Shown one piece after another: positions 32,583 to 43,604 of a stretch of 64,000 bases of DNA. The notes under the pieces are model-generated. The model searched no databases. It was not told the origin of the DNA and was given only the letters and a program-made list of their open reading frames with translations. Both the position numbers and the translations under genes were made by a program. The stretch is from assembly GCF_013368755.1 (NCBI RefSeq), contig NC_049565.1, positions 744,001 through 808,000 of the forward strand, read 5' to 3'. The stretch comes from Talaromyces rugulosus. Its lineage: Eukaryota; Ascomycota; Eurotiomycetes; Eurotiales; Trichocomaceae. Position 1 is the stretch's first letter. Every line of letters begins with the position of its first letter.

Positions 32583-34227
32583 ATGGAAGATTCCGTGACT
32601 CTTACCAGCAGAGAGACGATATCTCTGGATTCTTTGTCTGAATATGACGGACCATCTAGTGATCTGACGACCTGGGATGGCGTGAATGACCCTGAAAATC
32701 CTCAAAACTGGTTCGCGAGACGGAAGCTGTGGGTGTCTCTGGTATTTTCCACAATGACGTTTTGCTATGTCATGTCCAGTAGTGGTTTCAGTGGCATGGC
32801 ACCAGCTCTAGTAGAAGAATTTCGGGTTTCTTCCACTGTAGGTAATTTGAGTGTAAGCCTGTTTGCGCTAGTAAGTAACAACCTCTCCACCACGTATTCT
32901 TCTAACTATGGCGATTAAGGGGGCAACCATCGGATCCACGATATGGGGACCGTTATCCGAATGCTACGGGAGACGAATTCCAATTCTTCTAGGATTCTGC
33001 GGGTTTACTGCCTGCCAAGTCCACGTAGCGGCTGCTTCCAATATTACGATCCTGCTTATCTACCGTACCTTCTGTGGCTTTTTCGGCACAGCATCTACGA
33101 TCATTGCAGGGGGGGCGCTGGCAGATATTTGGCGCCTGTCAAGCCGTGGGACCGCCGTCATCATTTTTACTATCTGTCAATTCATTGCACTAATCCTTGG
33201 TCCGATATTCGGAGCTTATATATCGTATTCCCACCTACACTGGCGCTGGGCCGTATGGATTCCTACGATCATCTCCGCCGTCCTTCTTTTAGCAGCGTTC
33301 TGTTCTTTGCCAGAGACGTATGGCCCCCGAATTTTACAACAACGAGCTCGACGCTTTCGGATGCGGACCAAAAAATGGGCCATTCATTCCCAGCTGGACG
33401 AACAGGAGGCCGATCATAGCTGGAAACGCTACTTGCTACAGCCAGTCAGTATGCTGGTTCACGAAATCATCCTCTTTCTGATCGCCATTTACTTGTCATT
33501 CATCTATGGGCTTGTTTTCTTACTATGCGAAGCGTTCCCATTCGTCTTCGCCCACGTGCGACAGTGGAGTTCAGAGAATGCCACACTTTCTCTCATCTCG
33601 ATCGGCATGGGCGTTGCTCTAGGCAGCTTCTTGATGCTATGGGCAAATCATATATTTAACCAAAAAGCGCAGCAGCATGCCTCTGACCTCGGTCATTTGG
33701 CAGTTTCTATCCATCAGATTGCAGAAGACCGTCTTTTGCCGATGGCGTCAGGAGGCATCGTTTTATCTCTAGGGTTCTTTTGGTTTGCCGCCACTTCAAA
33801 CCTCCACGTGACATGGGTTGCACAGGATGTAGCAGGAATCTTCATTGGGTGTGGAATTTTCATCATATTCCTTCAAGGACTCAACTATCTCGTGGACGTT
33901 TATATGCACAAGGTCAATAGTGCTTTTGCAGCCACTAACATTCTCCGCAGTATTGTTGCCACCGTCACACCACTAATAGCACTGCCGATGTTTCGCACTT
34001 TGGGCGCTCCCTGGGCTAGTGCCATGCTCGGGTTTCTAAGTTTGATATTGGTGCCGGTACCGGTATTTCTTCACAGATATGGGAAAAAAATTCGGACCAA
34101 AAATTCCGTACTTCTCAAAATGCCAGAAGTCACGCATCCGGCAACCAGATACACCAAAACCACAATAATCTCACCACCCTTGCAATCAGTGCACCCATCA
34201 TCGGCACACCACACTACGATGATATGA
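32583..34227 (+). CDS. MFS transporter (DHA1-like, 12 TM), two exons
   Basis: Exons 32583-32870 and 32920-34227 join in phase to 531 aa over a 49-nt intron (GTAAGT donor). The N-terminal tail ends in VNDPENPQNWFARRK, a hallmark of fungal drug:H+ antiporter-1 proteins. TM2 is followed by motif A-like GPLSECYGRRIPILLGF. YRTFCGFFGTAS and FGAYISYSHLHWRW follow, then PETYGPRIL before the central loop, and six more membrane helices. It would export or import a small molecule across the plasma membrane by proton exchange; the substrate cannot be told. Next to it is the patatin gene; no biosynthetic cluster is evident. Confidence 0.85.
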
Positions 34228-35161
34228 CAGCAAGGAAGCTGGCTACGACTGTGATTATTTTCGCTGTACATGTTATTAATTTGGGCATACGTCAGCCGAT
34301 TCCAAAAAATTCAATAGGGACATAAGCCCTGACCTCAGCGGTATAATTCATCTGATGTAAGCCTGGTCATAAAATTATTTAATGGCCACCGCACCTTCAA
34401 TATAATCGTTCCCAGAGAACTTTACAGTAACACTTCAGTTTCTCATACCGTACACCAGGATGATTAGCCAGGACTTGATAAGGCAACACATGGCACTCTT
34501 GGATCAGGTTCGTAGTCATTACCCCATTGCAAAAGCCGCTAACAATGGTATTAGGCTGCTTCGAAAGAGGCGAATTGCGGTTCAGGCGAGAAACCTTCTC
34601 TATTGAATACTGATCCCGAGCTCGAAATCCCTCAACACTCATTCCGCCGCTTAAGCATAGTCTATTGGTTCAATGGGAGATATTTTGTTCTCATAATTTA
34701 GCCATCCACAGGATCGTGGCCTCGACTACCATCCAGATGTTTACTATAAATATTATGACGTTAGCCATGAAGTAAGGAGTATATTTTACGAAGCACAAAG
34801 GAAAAATGGTTGGGGAAAGACTAGCATTTACATGAAAATGGCCTCTTTTTGAAACGCCAAAAAATAATACATCCACAAAGCTGTGCGAGAGAATCTTCAC
34901 GATGGGTTACATACTATGCGCCTGTTACATATTCTAATATCTTTATATTTTCAACTGCAGAATGGATTCCATGTAATGTTCATAATTTTGCATATAGAAA
35001 ATTTTGTTAACTTCTGTTTACTGTATCCTTTCAGTGTGCTGTACATATAAAGAGTGAATGATGCTCGAGATAAAGTTGACCACTTCGATGTCCCAACTTA
35101 CTCCATGCGATTGAAATAAATTTTTTTGATGCCGACCCTACTTCTCCCGTGCGTATATAAT
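34228..35161. other. AT-rich intergenic, about 0.9 kb
   Basis: A minus-strand 81-codon frame at 34397-34642 (MSVEGFRARDQYS...) has no recognisable motif and is not called. Otherwise very AT-rich. Confidence 0.35.
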
Positions 35162-35633
35162 TTACATCTTTCCAAACTTCGATTTGATGAGGGTCAAATG
35201 CCTTTTCTGGAATTTATCATTTTGCTCGGCGACTTGCGTCAAGACCTCAACAGCTAAATGCGGGTTTTCGGCAAGAACGGTTTTTCCCTTGTTTTGCGCT
35301 AAGAAATATCGGATATGGGTTGCAAAAGTCTCCACAACTAGAGCACGGAGTTTGCTATCGTGAGGTGGAATAGAACACCATATCTCCTCAGCAAATCCCG
35401 CGAAATTCTTTAACTCCCAGTTTGAGCTTGTCCAATCGACTATCCTGGTTGTCGCAAGTTCTTTGAGAGGGAGAATACCGAACCTATCGGCAACCAAATA
35501 TACTGAAAAATAATTGAGTACTATTTCAATGGGCTCTATATCATCTCCTTGGTTGTAGTCTTGGAGATAGCAGAATGACAAACCGCGGGAGATGGTATCA
35601 ACATCATCGTCAGGTAGATTAGCTTCAGTTAGT
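35162..35633 (-). pseudogene. 5'-truncated BTB/POZ-domain gene
   Basis: An open stretch of about 157 codons follows a potential acceptor (CACTAG). It encodes EANLPDDDVDTISRGLSFCY, then DDIEPIEIVLNYFSVYLVAD and RFGILPLKELATTRI, followed by a helical C-terminus. This is the second half of a fungal BTB domain plus its BACK-like tail. No in-frame ATG precedes it and the expected first half of BTB is not found upstream, where an unrelated gene begins head-to-head. Either an exon is too diverged to see or the gene lost its 5' end. BTB proteins typically dimerise or recruit cullin-3. Confidence 0.5.
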
Positions 35634-35724
35634 CTAGTGGTTTCTTAATGTATCTATTTTTTTTTTCTACGGGCCATCGTTAATTCGGTCTACTTAGTAA
35701 ATATAACAAGTACATCATCAATAA

Positions 35725-36402
35725 CTGTTCGCAAATCTGAACGAGACAACCAAATCAAGGTCTTCGAAGACGACAGTCAAGGTTGAGGATTATCTATTTG
35801 ATATTGACCTCCGCATGATACCATATCTTGCGTCCTTCGTGCAGTATCAACGCAGTGCCCAACCACACACTTCAGAATTCGGCCACAGCACTATCCCTCT
35901 TTTCGATTACTGCCCTTAAAGGGCTCGACTTAGGGCCCCGGCATTGCTTTCGCTCCTTGAAGGCAGATCTTCTCAATACCACACTCTGTGCAACACTTAT
36001 CGTTTCCTCGAAGTTGATGTGCTTGAGCGGCAATCAATCGATGAAATGTTTGTCAACCTTAGGTCCTGTAAGCTTGATTATGATGATTATGGGCCTGTGA
36101 AGGGCAATAAATCCGTAGCACGTGACGCGGCTTTTCGACTTTTCTTTCTGATGCTACAATCAGAGCCCCAAGACAGCAATAAGGTCTATAATGCTGTGTT
36201 CTTTATCGTCTCGCACCCGGTTACTTTCAAATGGCATACAAGGACTGTAGTCCGCGTAGCTTATGAGGAACAATACACCATCTCATCTAAACAGAAAGCA
36301 ACACAGGACAAGTGGGAAATTGGGAACCAGTTCTCAGATGATGACAAAACGACAGAAGATGAATTTTCGGACTATTTCTATTACTCAGACGATTTTTTTT
36401 AA
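35725..36402 (+). pseudogene. Fungal hypothetical-family gene interrupted by one stop
   Basis: One frame is open from 35725 to 36402 except a TAA at 35917. It reads RMIPYLASFVQYQRSAQPHT, STIPLFDYCP-stop, then LLSLLEGRSSQYHTLCNTYR, FVNLRSCKLDYDDYG, VARDAAFRLFFLML and an acidic end. I recognise this as a frequent mould protein of unknown function, usually with PLFD followed by a leucine/proline segment. Translation is collinear on both sides of the stop, so a single CAA to TAA change would explain it. The only ATG ahead of the family motif is at 35815, so the N-terminus may also be lost. Confidence 0.55.
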
Positions 36403-36717
36403 ACCGCTAGCGACGAAGTCGATTTTCAACGCCTGCTAGCTTATATTACAGTAACCATTGAACCAAACAGTTTGTTGTTCATTATCTCTAGGTTTAGTTG
36501 CGGTAAGACAATGAAATACAACTTAGAAAGGACAAATTCCAAAACCATTGCAGTTCAATACAATGCCTCCTTGCTCTTTCAGATTGATGGCTGACGCACA
36601 GAATTTCGCCTCACTTGTGCAATCTCTTCTTCCTGACGCCGAAGTTCGTGGGCTGATCTCCTCTGCAGTGGCAAAGGTCAGAATTGTCTTCACCTCATAC
36701 GCAGGTCTAGTTTGCTC
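36403..36717. other. Intergenic
   Basis: A plus-strand ATG at 36588 opens a 44-codon frame (MADAQNFASLVQSLLPDAEV) that may be a first exon with a donor near 36675; no partner exon found. Confidence 0.3.
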
Positions 36718-36981
36718 TTAGTTAACATCTAGACAGTCCAATATGAACCCGTGGCACCCTCTGAGGTGATTCCACATAGCTTTATCGGAGTCGAAGCTTC
36801 GATGGTCATTAGAGTTTTTGGATTCACAATCATAGCAATACCATACGTGCCCATGGCTATCTGCAGCTCCTAGGGGTCCAGGACGACGGATGAAGCTAAC
36901 ATGATGACACCGTATGTGCTCAATCGCTTTATCCAAGCCGCGAAAGTCTTCTCCATGGTCCCGACACGTATATTGCACCAT
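36718..36981 (-). CDS. Small C2H2-like zinc-binding protein
   Basis: Single exon, 87 aa. Two Cys/His arrays are visible. The first is MVQYTCRDHGEDF followed by AIEHIRCHH. The second is WYCYDCESKNSNDHRSFDSD followed by MWNHLRGCH. The spacing of Cys pairs and terminal His resembles degenerate C2H2 fingers. Function unknown, probably nucleic-acid or protein binding. ATG at 36981 is the first available. Confidence 0.5.
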   Translation of the reverse strand: MVQYTCRDHGEDFRGLDKAIEHIRCHHVSFIRRPGPLGAADSHGHVWYCYDCESKNSNDHRSFDSDKAMWNHLRGCHGFILDCLDVN

Positions 36982-37709
36982 CTTAAAATAAACTTAGCAG
37001 TGTCTTGGTTGAGGAAACATTAGTTCAATCCTTATCAAGAACGTGAGGATTACTGACCTAGGATTTGTGAGAAGATAATCAATGCAGTGTAGTTTGAATT
37101 TTAGCTTGTATATGAGCTCTTATATCTAAAAAATAGCACGGTGACAGAAAATGTCGAAATACGTCATAGTTATGCCCGACCAATTTTATGGAACAAAAGA
37201 AACCTCATGATTGGATTAAATTGAAGAGCAAAGTTTATCTGAAACCTCTTGTCATCTACCTATATGAAAGAACTGACAGCCTAATACCTTTTACTAGCCA
37301 TGCATGTAGTAAGGTCTCCTAGGATGAGCGTCGAATCAGGCGGCCCCTCTTAGAGGATCCTCACCGTTATGAGAATTTCCCGCCAGATTGACCCTTCTAC
37401 CGAATTCTGTATGTGAGGATTATATGAGCAGTATTGGTCATATTATACCGTACCAGAAAATTAGCCTTATAATGAATCATACATAGTCAAAAAAAAAGTT
37501 TATCATGTCTCGAGCAAATTTATATCAACTATTTCTGACCGAGACGGCTATCCGAACCAAAAGAGTGTATAAGCATATTTAATTTCAACAACACGTATCA
37601 AAATGAATGACTGAAAATGGTTCTGCAGTTGATTTGTTGTTGATCGAGGCATCCCCTATCAGTCGTCAGGGCCAGGTATAGAGCCGAGACCCTGTGGGGT
37701 ACAAACTTA
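36982..37709. other. Intergenic, about 0.7 kb
   Basis: AT-rich; nothing supported. Confidence 0.4.
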
Positions 37710-37922
37710 TCAGGAATTTTTCGAACACTTTGGGCATATATGCCCGGGGGCTCTGACTGTTGAGCTTCCAAGGTAAACTTCTTTATACCCGGTACAATTC
37801 TCGCCGGGATCACTGCACCAAACCACTCTGCGCTCCGTGTTTTCATGCTTTGGAGTAGCGGTGCAGTTTTGGTATGTTTTAACGACAATGCGCCGTTCAC
37901 AACCGCAGAGAGTCGAAGGCAT
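37710..37922 (-). CDS. Small Cys-rich hypothetical protein
   Basis: From ATG 37922 the product is 70 aa: MPSTLCGCERRIVVKTYQN at the start, GENCTGYKEVYL in the middle, HICPKCSKNS at the end. The paired CxC and CxxC motifs suggest a zinc-ribbon-like fold. The frame extends seven codons upstream only to a TTG. Family not identified. Confidence 0.5.
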   Translation of the reverse strand: MPSTLCGCERRIVVKTYQNCTATPKHENTERRVVWCSDPGENCTGYKEVYLGSSTVRAPGHICPKCSKNS

Positions 37923-37964
37923 GATGTGCACTTTAGATTGCAACTTTTCTTACTAGAAGGATAA

Positions 37965-38200
37965 TGGTGTTAGGGGGGTACAGTACTTAACAGTTTGAAA
38001 AAACGTCAACTAGATGCGGGCATTTGGGTTTGTCACGAAAAGACAGGGGTTACTACTATGGGCCTAGTAGGTAACGGCAACAAGAAAACACTGTTTTACA
38101 GCGGACTATTATTAGACAATGTTTTGAAGGTGGGGGAAATGATTACGGCAACAGTCATACTGTTATTGGAGCATAACCTTCACTATTGAAGCATCCATTT
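37965..38200 (+). repeat. Second copy of the putative LTR fragment
   Basis: Shares ordered blocks with 12640-12810 (GTTACTACTAT, TTTACAGCGGA, TATTATTAGA, GATTACGGCA). A frame downstream (38266-38523) contains a stretch like the copia protease-side motif (LNTILYIPNIENN), a weak hint that both are copia-type debris. Confidence 0.3.
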
Positions 38201-38550
38201 TCTGTTCCAAATCTGCTCCATCAAATTACTCCACTGTTGTACGTAATCTATTAGCTTGTAATTTCATGTACTGTGCATCCAAAATGGTCCCGAGGATGTA
38301 TTTCTGTAATGGCGGTCAATTCCGACCTCCAGCTTGCCCAAAGATAATAAACAGCCTGTCACACGCCTCTTCCAGAAACCCAAAGTCGGTCGAATATGGA
38401 GCTTCTGGGGCTACTTTTGCTATCCCCAGAGACCATTTGGAACCCCTTGGAGGTGAATATTCACTCAATACAATTCTTTATATTCCGAACATTGAGAATA
38501 ATATACTGGCAAGGAAAAATTGATCACTCACAAAAACAAAACGTTAAGAA

Positions 38551-38916
38551 ATGGCCTCAAACGCCGTTCCATCGCCCTGCGTATCTACTCTTTTGCCAAC
38601 ATTGGCTTCCATCACTCCAGAGCCGATCGGTATCGTTGAGATACAGGTTGATATGCCATCAGAGGAGATTCGTGTGGTTGTAGATGACCAAGTTGCACCT
38701 GACATCAAGATTCTACCGACAACGCCAGATGTCTTCGGTGCAAGACCATCAGACTCCAGAGGACACTTCCATCGCAGGTTCGTTCCGAGTTCTGCCAAGG
38801 TAGCGCCTCTGTCCAGCTCCTCTGTTTCTTTCACTTCTTATCGAAACCGATTTTACCTTTTATGCTGCTGTGTTTTATGTCAAATCATGTTAAGGGTTGT
38901 ATGGGGGCGTTTTTAA
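38551..38916 (+). CDS. Small hypothetical protein with C-terminal hydrophobic segment
   Basis: 121 codons from ATG 38551 (MASNAVPSPCVSTLLPTLAS). A Pro/Val-rich middle is followed by a Ser run and a hydrophobic end (FYLLCCCVLCQIML), which may be a tail anchor. The opposite strand is also open over much of this region, so coding status is uncertain. Confidence 0.3.
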   Translation: MASNAVPSPCVSTLLPTLASITPEPIGIVEIQVDMPSEEIRVVVDDQVAPDIKILPTTPDVFGARPSDSRGHFHRRFVPSSAKVAPLSSSSVSFTSYRNRFYLLCCCVLCQIMLRVVWGRF

Positions 38917-39043
38917 ATACATACATCCCGGCATAATACGTACTTGAGCAATGGTGGGATCGTTTGACAAGAGTTAGTTTGGGTGCAGTACAGTATTACA
39001 TATCAGATAAATTAAGTTTTTTTTCGATTTCTATTTATATTCA

Positions 39044-39273
39044 TACAGTCAGTTTCAAAATCGCCTTCACCTTATTTACAGTCTCTTTGACAAAGTGTGC
39101 CCCATTATAGATACAAGCTAGTAAAGATATAGTTAGATCAGTGTCCATCACTACCGTAAATTTATACTAATTAACTGTTATTAGACTAGTACAAGGCAGC
39201 AACTTCACAATAGTGGGGCAGAATTCAGCACAGAGTGTGTAAAAAGGTGAAGCCAATTTCGAATCCGTCTGTA
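39044..39273. mobile_element. 230-bp MITE with 30-bp inverted ends
   Basis: Both ends begin TACAG and finish GGCTTCACCTT or CGCCTTCACCTT when read inward. The flanking TA fits a Tc1/mariner target duplication. The ends resemble those of 22726-23034. No coding capacity. Confidence 0.7.
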
Positions 39274-39419
39274 ACACTATAATAATACTCTTTCCTATTG
39301 TATATTGCTGCACTAAAATAGATAAATATATTATCAATAAACTGCTAACGAAATATATATTCTTCTCTACTGCAACGTAAAGGCTAAAACACTAACAAAA
39401 TTGCAGATATTCTAAGTGA

Positions 39420-40628
39420 TCACGGCCCACCTACCGTAATGGTCAGCAACTTCGGGCTCGTGGATGAGACGAGGCCAGCTTGGCCCTTCCCAACATCATC
39501 GTACGGGAACGCGTAACCTTTCCCATCCACTTCATAATCATGCACAATTTTGCTGTAGTAGTTGGAAGGACTAGTGGTATAGTACGAGGTGGAATCTAGT
39601 TGGGGTTCGATATTTCCGTCATCTGACAGGAGCGTGGTTCTAGTGAAAGCAGCACAGAGAATGGGTACAACCGCCCTGTGAATTTCATTGTCCCCGTCGC
39701 CAATGGCAAACGGGCCACTGCTACAGCCAAAGATATCGGCAGTGGAAGGCTTGCTGTAGCCGAAGTTATCTCCGCTGCACGTGAGAAGCGCATCCGACAC
39801 GGTACATTCGATAACTCCTGCAGCATTATCCGTATTCAGAGTCAGCAGTCCATGGCTGTATGTCATCCAAAACTGGTCCACGTAGTCACGGTAGTAGTCG
39901 TTGAAAGCCGTCGGCTGTTTGCTCACGTAATTCGCCGGCGATAAGACTCGTATGACGTCACCCGCAGCATCCATCACGCAGAGCTGGTCCCAGGGTTGAC
40001 CATCGATGCGGGCCTGCATTTGCAGGCTATCGCATATGAGCCTCGCGGCATGGGCAGGAAGCCCCCGAGCCATTTGTTTGCTGCCATCTGCCGATTGGAG
40101 TGACAAGCCCAGTGCAAGACTGACAAAGTCGACATAGCTAATGTTAGCAAATAGACCGTCTGTTTCAGAATAAGTGAGCTCAATAAAGCCCCATTGCATT
40201 CCTATGTTGGGATTGGACGGATCGGTAACCGATGGCTCGACCAGAGTGACGAGGCCATTCGCATCCAGGACCGTCGAGAAGGTCAACGTGCCAACGACGA
40301 ACCAAATGCGGCCGCCTGTAACATATCCTGGAATATCCACAACAGAGACACTTCTATACGGGCCGAGAGGAATTGCGACGTCCGTCGCTATCCGCGTTGG
40401 GGTGGATGATTGTGTGGCGGCATCAGGTCGATACCAGGTGCCATCTGGCTGAAGCAAAACGAGACGATTACCGGAGTCAAGGCCAGTGATATATGCATTT
40501 ACGGAGGCGTCACCGGGGAGATTGTTGACGATTGACAAGGAAAGCTGTGGAGCAGCACCGGCGGTCAGGATGCCAAATTGGAGTACAATCCATATCGAAA
40601 TTCGTACACCGAGCCGTTTCCACTCCAT
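39420..40628 (-). CDS. Secreted GH64-like beta-1,3-glucanase
   Basis: Single exon, 402 aa. Residues 1-26 are a signal peptide (hydrophobic IWIVLQFGILTAGAA). The mature protein opens with LSLSIVNNLPGDASVNAYIT and continues with a thaumatin-like beta fold (IPGYVTGGRIWFVVGTL). WGFIELTYSETDGLFANIS and YVDFVSLALG carry the Glu and Asp positions that I associate with the family's catalytic pair. An even set of Cys in the C-terminal half could form disulfides. It would cleave beta-1,3-glucan, the main fungal wall polymer, to release oligosaccharides. It is likely secreted for wall remodelling, mycoparasitism or competition. The frame is intact and AT-rich DNA surrounds it on both sides. Confidence 0.8.
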   Translation of the reverse strand: MEWKRLGVRISIWIVLQFGILTAGAAPQLSLSIVNNLPGDASVNAYITGLDSGNRLVLLQPDGTWYRPDAATQSSTPTRIATDVAIPLGPYRSVSVVDIPGYVTGGRIWFVVGTLTFSTVLDANGLVTLVEPSVTDPSNPNIGMQWGFIELTYSETDGLFANISYVDFVSLALGLSLQSADGSKQMARGLPAHAARLICDSLQMQARIDGQPWDQLCVMDAAGDVIRVLSPANYVSKQPTAFNDYYRDYVDQFWMTYSHGLLTLNTDNAAGVIECTVSDALLTCSGDNFGYSKPSTADIFGCSSGPFAIGDGDNEIHRAVVPILCAAFTRTTLLSDDGNIEPQLDSTSYYTTSPSNYYSKIVHDYEVDGKGYAFPYDDVGKGQAGLVSSTSPKLLTITVGGP

Positions 40629-41527
40629 TAAAGTAGTTGACTACCGCGACTTCAGCGTGATGTATTGGCAGATAGGAGAGAACTTTCTATCACAGGGTGA
40701 TTTTGCATGAAAGAATCGGTATAGTGAGTAGTATAAGTAGATACTTGCACGTTGAGGTCCAGAAACAGCTGCCATACATGCCTTACGAGTCTCATCCTGG
40801 CCGCCGCTCCTCAAAGGGTCATTATTCAGAACCCACATATGTTGGCTGGTCCAATTTCGAATAAATCAGGGGGCGGATTTGAAGATATCGGGATTCCTTT
40901 GCGAATCTATTCCACATCACATTCTAGGGTGTAGAAATAGCTAGAAGAGAGTGAAAGTTAAGTCAAATTGACGCAGGATCGATAACTCATCGACTTTTAT
41001 AGACAAATTCTCAGTAAGCTGATCAGGCAGATCAACACCATATGAAGCTGGTGCTCAAGGTACATTCTCTTCATTTCATCAAGTTACAGTCATTCTCGAA
41101 ATCGGTTTGACTACCAAACATATGACAGTTAATTTCTAGCCCCACTGCCAAGGCATTAGTCTAACCAGATTATGATGTCATTTGTTTCAAGTGAGGGCTG
41201 TTGTAAGTTGCTGATCGTATTAAACATGAAATACGTATACATAGCACTAATGGTATTTGTATTATATATGGTACATAACTTCTTAACCTACTTAATCATA
41301 TATTTACCGCCGTTATACTCTATCCACAAGTTTCCTCAAAAGAAGGAGGTCGCATTACGTAAATTGTTTCGAACAGATAGTGAATTGGTCTACTTTTAGC
41401 GGTAGTAGATTTAAAGGTTTCTCTTTTAGCCTATGGGCGGGAGATTGATGGTGGTTCCCGTATAAAAATCTCACAGATCCCAATCAATGCATAATTCTGA
41501 AAGATTCCCATGGAAAATCGTGGAACC
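40629..41527. other. Intergenic, AT-rich
   Basis: Promoter side of the glucanase. A plus-strand 75-codon frame at 41172-41399 encodes a hydrophobic peptide in AT-rich DNA and is not called. Confidence 0.4.
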
Positions 41528-42693
41528 TCAGCAGTGCGAATGGAAACTGGCCAATAACGTTACATTGATTGGGAGTTCAGGCCTGCTAGTCACGAAAATC
41601 CGAAGGCGAACCGCTTTTGCCTTCTGTAGAAGAGGAAGTAATCGAATTATATTCCTAACATCCTGATCATGTTCACATTCATCCAAGGCGTCAATCACTA
41701 TCACAGCAGTTTGAGGTTGTCGGCCGGGTTGGTTAAGATTGAGCAGCGGTTGAAGGAGTAGTTTCTCAAACTGCTCCCTGAGCGATTTTGACATAATATC
41801 AGGGTGATGATCGAGTACCTTTTGCACGCCCGACTTCAGCTCAGAGATTCTACACATCAGTTGCCTAGTTAATGTTGGGAAAAACTTCGTCGCGTTCCCT
41901 CGCTCCCCTTCACCCCTTTTAAAGAAAAAGCTGGCACATAGATGGTTGGTGTCCTTGATCGATCTTGCCACAGTTCGCGATATTGTGGATTTTCCTGTCC
42001 CAGCCATTCCCTTTAGCCAGAAAATGCTTTTTTGGGATGGTGACATAGCCCATTCCATTATCTGCTGAAGGAGCTCGGTCCTAGTGCCTGAGAGACATTG
42101 GACTTCGTCTCGGTCAGAGAATGAATCAAACTCTGCCTCCATCACGACTGTCAGCTTCTCCAGATCGATGTGTTGATTAATACGATCGGTATTGTGGACC
42201 AGGCCAACCATCAAAGAACTATAAAGTCCTTGAGTCATTATCCAGTGCTATAATATTGTACTCGATAAACGTACGTTTGATCCACCTGTAACGCTAGGAG
42301 AAATGAAGATTTATATCTCTCGAGGTTCTGAATAACGCGCTCCACCTCTTCGCGTTTCATTGGCCATTTTAAAGCTCGTAATCCCATTTTTCTCATCAGC
42401 TTCTTTCCCTTTCCTGGGTCAAGTCTAGCTTCTAAGGATCGGAGGTCGGAGAGACAATCGGTAATATTGCTGACTAGTCGTGAGAAGGTAGGTAGGGCCT
42501 TACTGTCGCTATTTTGAACGGATTTCTGCAGGTCTTAGACTGTCCCTTGGACGCCTGCGATCGCTCGTTGTAGGGTTGAAATTTCGTCTCGTGCATTCTT
42601 CACCTCGTGAATGTAGCTCCCGCAAAGCTTCACGAGGCTTCCCGTTAGTTGAATGACCGCGATAACGCTCGCCGCCGAGGATAAACCATCCAT
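41528..42693 (-). pseudogene. Broken STAND/NLR receptor with NACHT domain
   Basis: Starting at ATG 42693 the frame encodes the fungal N-terminal helical STAND domain. It starts MDGLSSAASVIAVIQLTGS, is interrupted by a TAA at 42535-42537, and continues LRSLEARLDPGKGKKLMRK and WPMKREEVERVIQNLERY. After a disturbed intron the NACHT part follows at 41528-42238: Walker A GMAGTGKST, Walker B AVIVIDALDECE and sensor-like RIFVTSRPELP. The protein stops soon after RPELP, so the rest of NACHT and all repeats are missing. No pair of splice sites of normal length joins the two parts in phase. Intact homologues bind ATP and trigger programmed cell death on recognising non-self. Confidence 0.8.
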
Positions 42694-42765
42694 TTGGAAG
42701 GACACGACATAAAAGCGTATTTTCCACGTTGGTAGGTAGGATGGCGACTCAAGTGTGATCCGGAA

Positions 42766-43604
42766 TTATAGGTTGTACTTTTCTGGCGAGATAAAGAGGG
42801 GTAAGTTAGGCGCTGGGCGCGAGGCTGTGGTGCCAATTTGACTAATCATGCATTCCCCTGGCAAACCGCTAAGACTAATGACGCAAGTATACATGCTGAC
42901 GGCAAGATTACTTTTAGGCTGTTTAAACGACCTTTCATTGAGCCACACAATAGCAGTCCAACCAAATGCCAACATGCTCACTATCAGGTAAGGAATTATC
43001 CACCACCTCCAAACCGCCATTTCCTGATATGCACCAGTCAAGTCGACATTTGTAAGTGGCAGAAGGAGTAATGCTTTATACCATGTCTCGGGCGTCCAAC
43101 TGTCGATCGGGTAGGGAGCGCCGTCTATGGATTGAGCATAGATGGTGTTGATTCGGTTGTTAGACGTCAAGTATGTGACGGCAAAGACGTATATAAAGGC
43201 CGACAGGATAAAAAAAGACAGTAGTGCAAGCAAGATTGTCATCGTGAGAAGTTTCTTTGTGTGATCCTAGCAAACATTCAACATATTTGGACACTGAATA
43301 GGATATGCGAGCTACGAACTCTATCATCTCGGAAAGAAAATGTGAATGCCAAAAGAGCAATACTAAGAACCAATCCATACCCTGCAGCGCCATTTGTAGT
43401 GTGTCCCTGGTTTAGTGACAGCTTCTCAGGCAGAACATGTATCTTGAAACCGAGCGGCGAGTCGCTCCCGAGAGCTTGGTATGTCTTGACTTGAGTTTTT
43501 TGTATGTGCAAAAAGGCCACCATGCGCGAGACTAGGGCGAGCTGGATGGTCGCAAAGATGAGAAGTACAAAGTATGGAAGCAAGAGACTGCGTTTCATCG
43601 GCAT
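42766..43604 (-). CDS. Multi-pass membrane protein of unknown function, two exons
   Basis: Exons 43320-43604 and 42766-43266 join in phase to 261 aa over a 53-nt intron with a GTTCGT donor. Membrane segments are visible at the N-terminus (MKRSLLLPYFVLLIFATIQL), before the junction (GYGLVLSIALLAFTFSF), after it (MTILLALLSFFILSAFIYVF) and near residue 200 (WWIIPYLIVSMLAFGWTAI). The loop before the last one carries ITGAYQEM-like polar sequence. No enzyme motif. The layout resembles small fungal integral membrane proteins of unknown role. Confidence 0.6.

Noticed and set aside
38266..38523. Possible copia pol fragment
   Set aside because: Resemblance limited to a weak protease-side string; no integrase or RT motif nearby.
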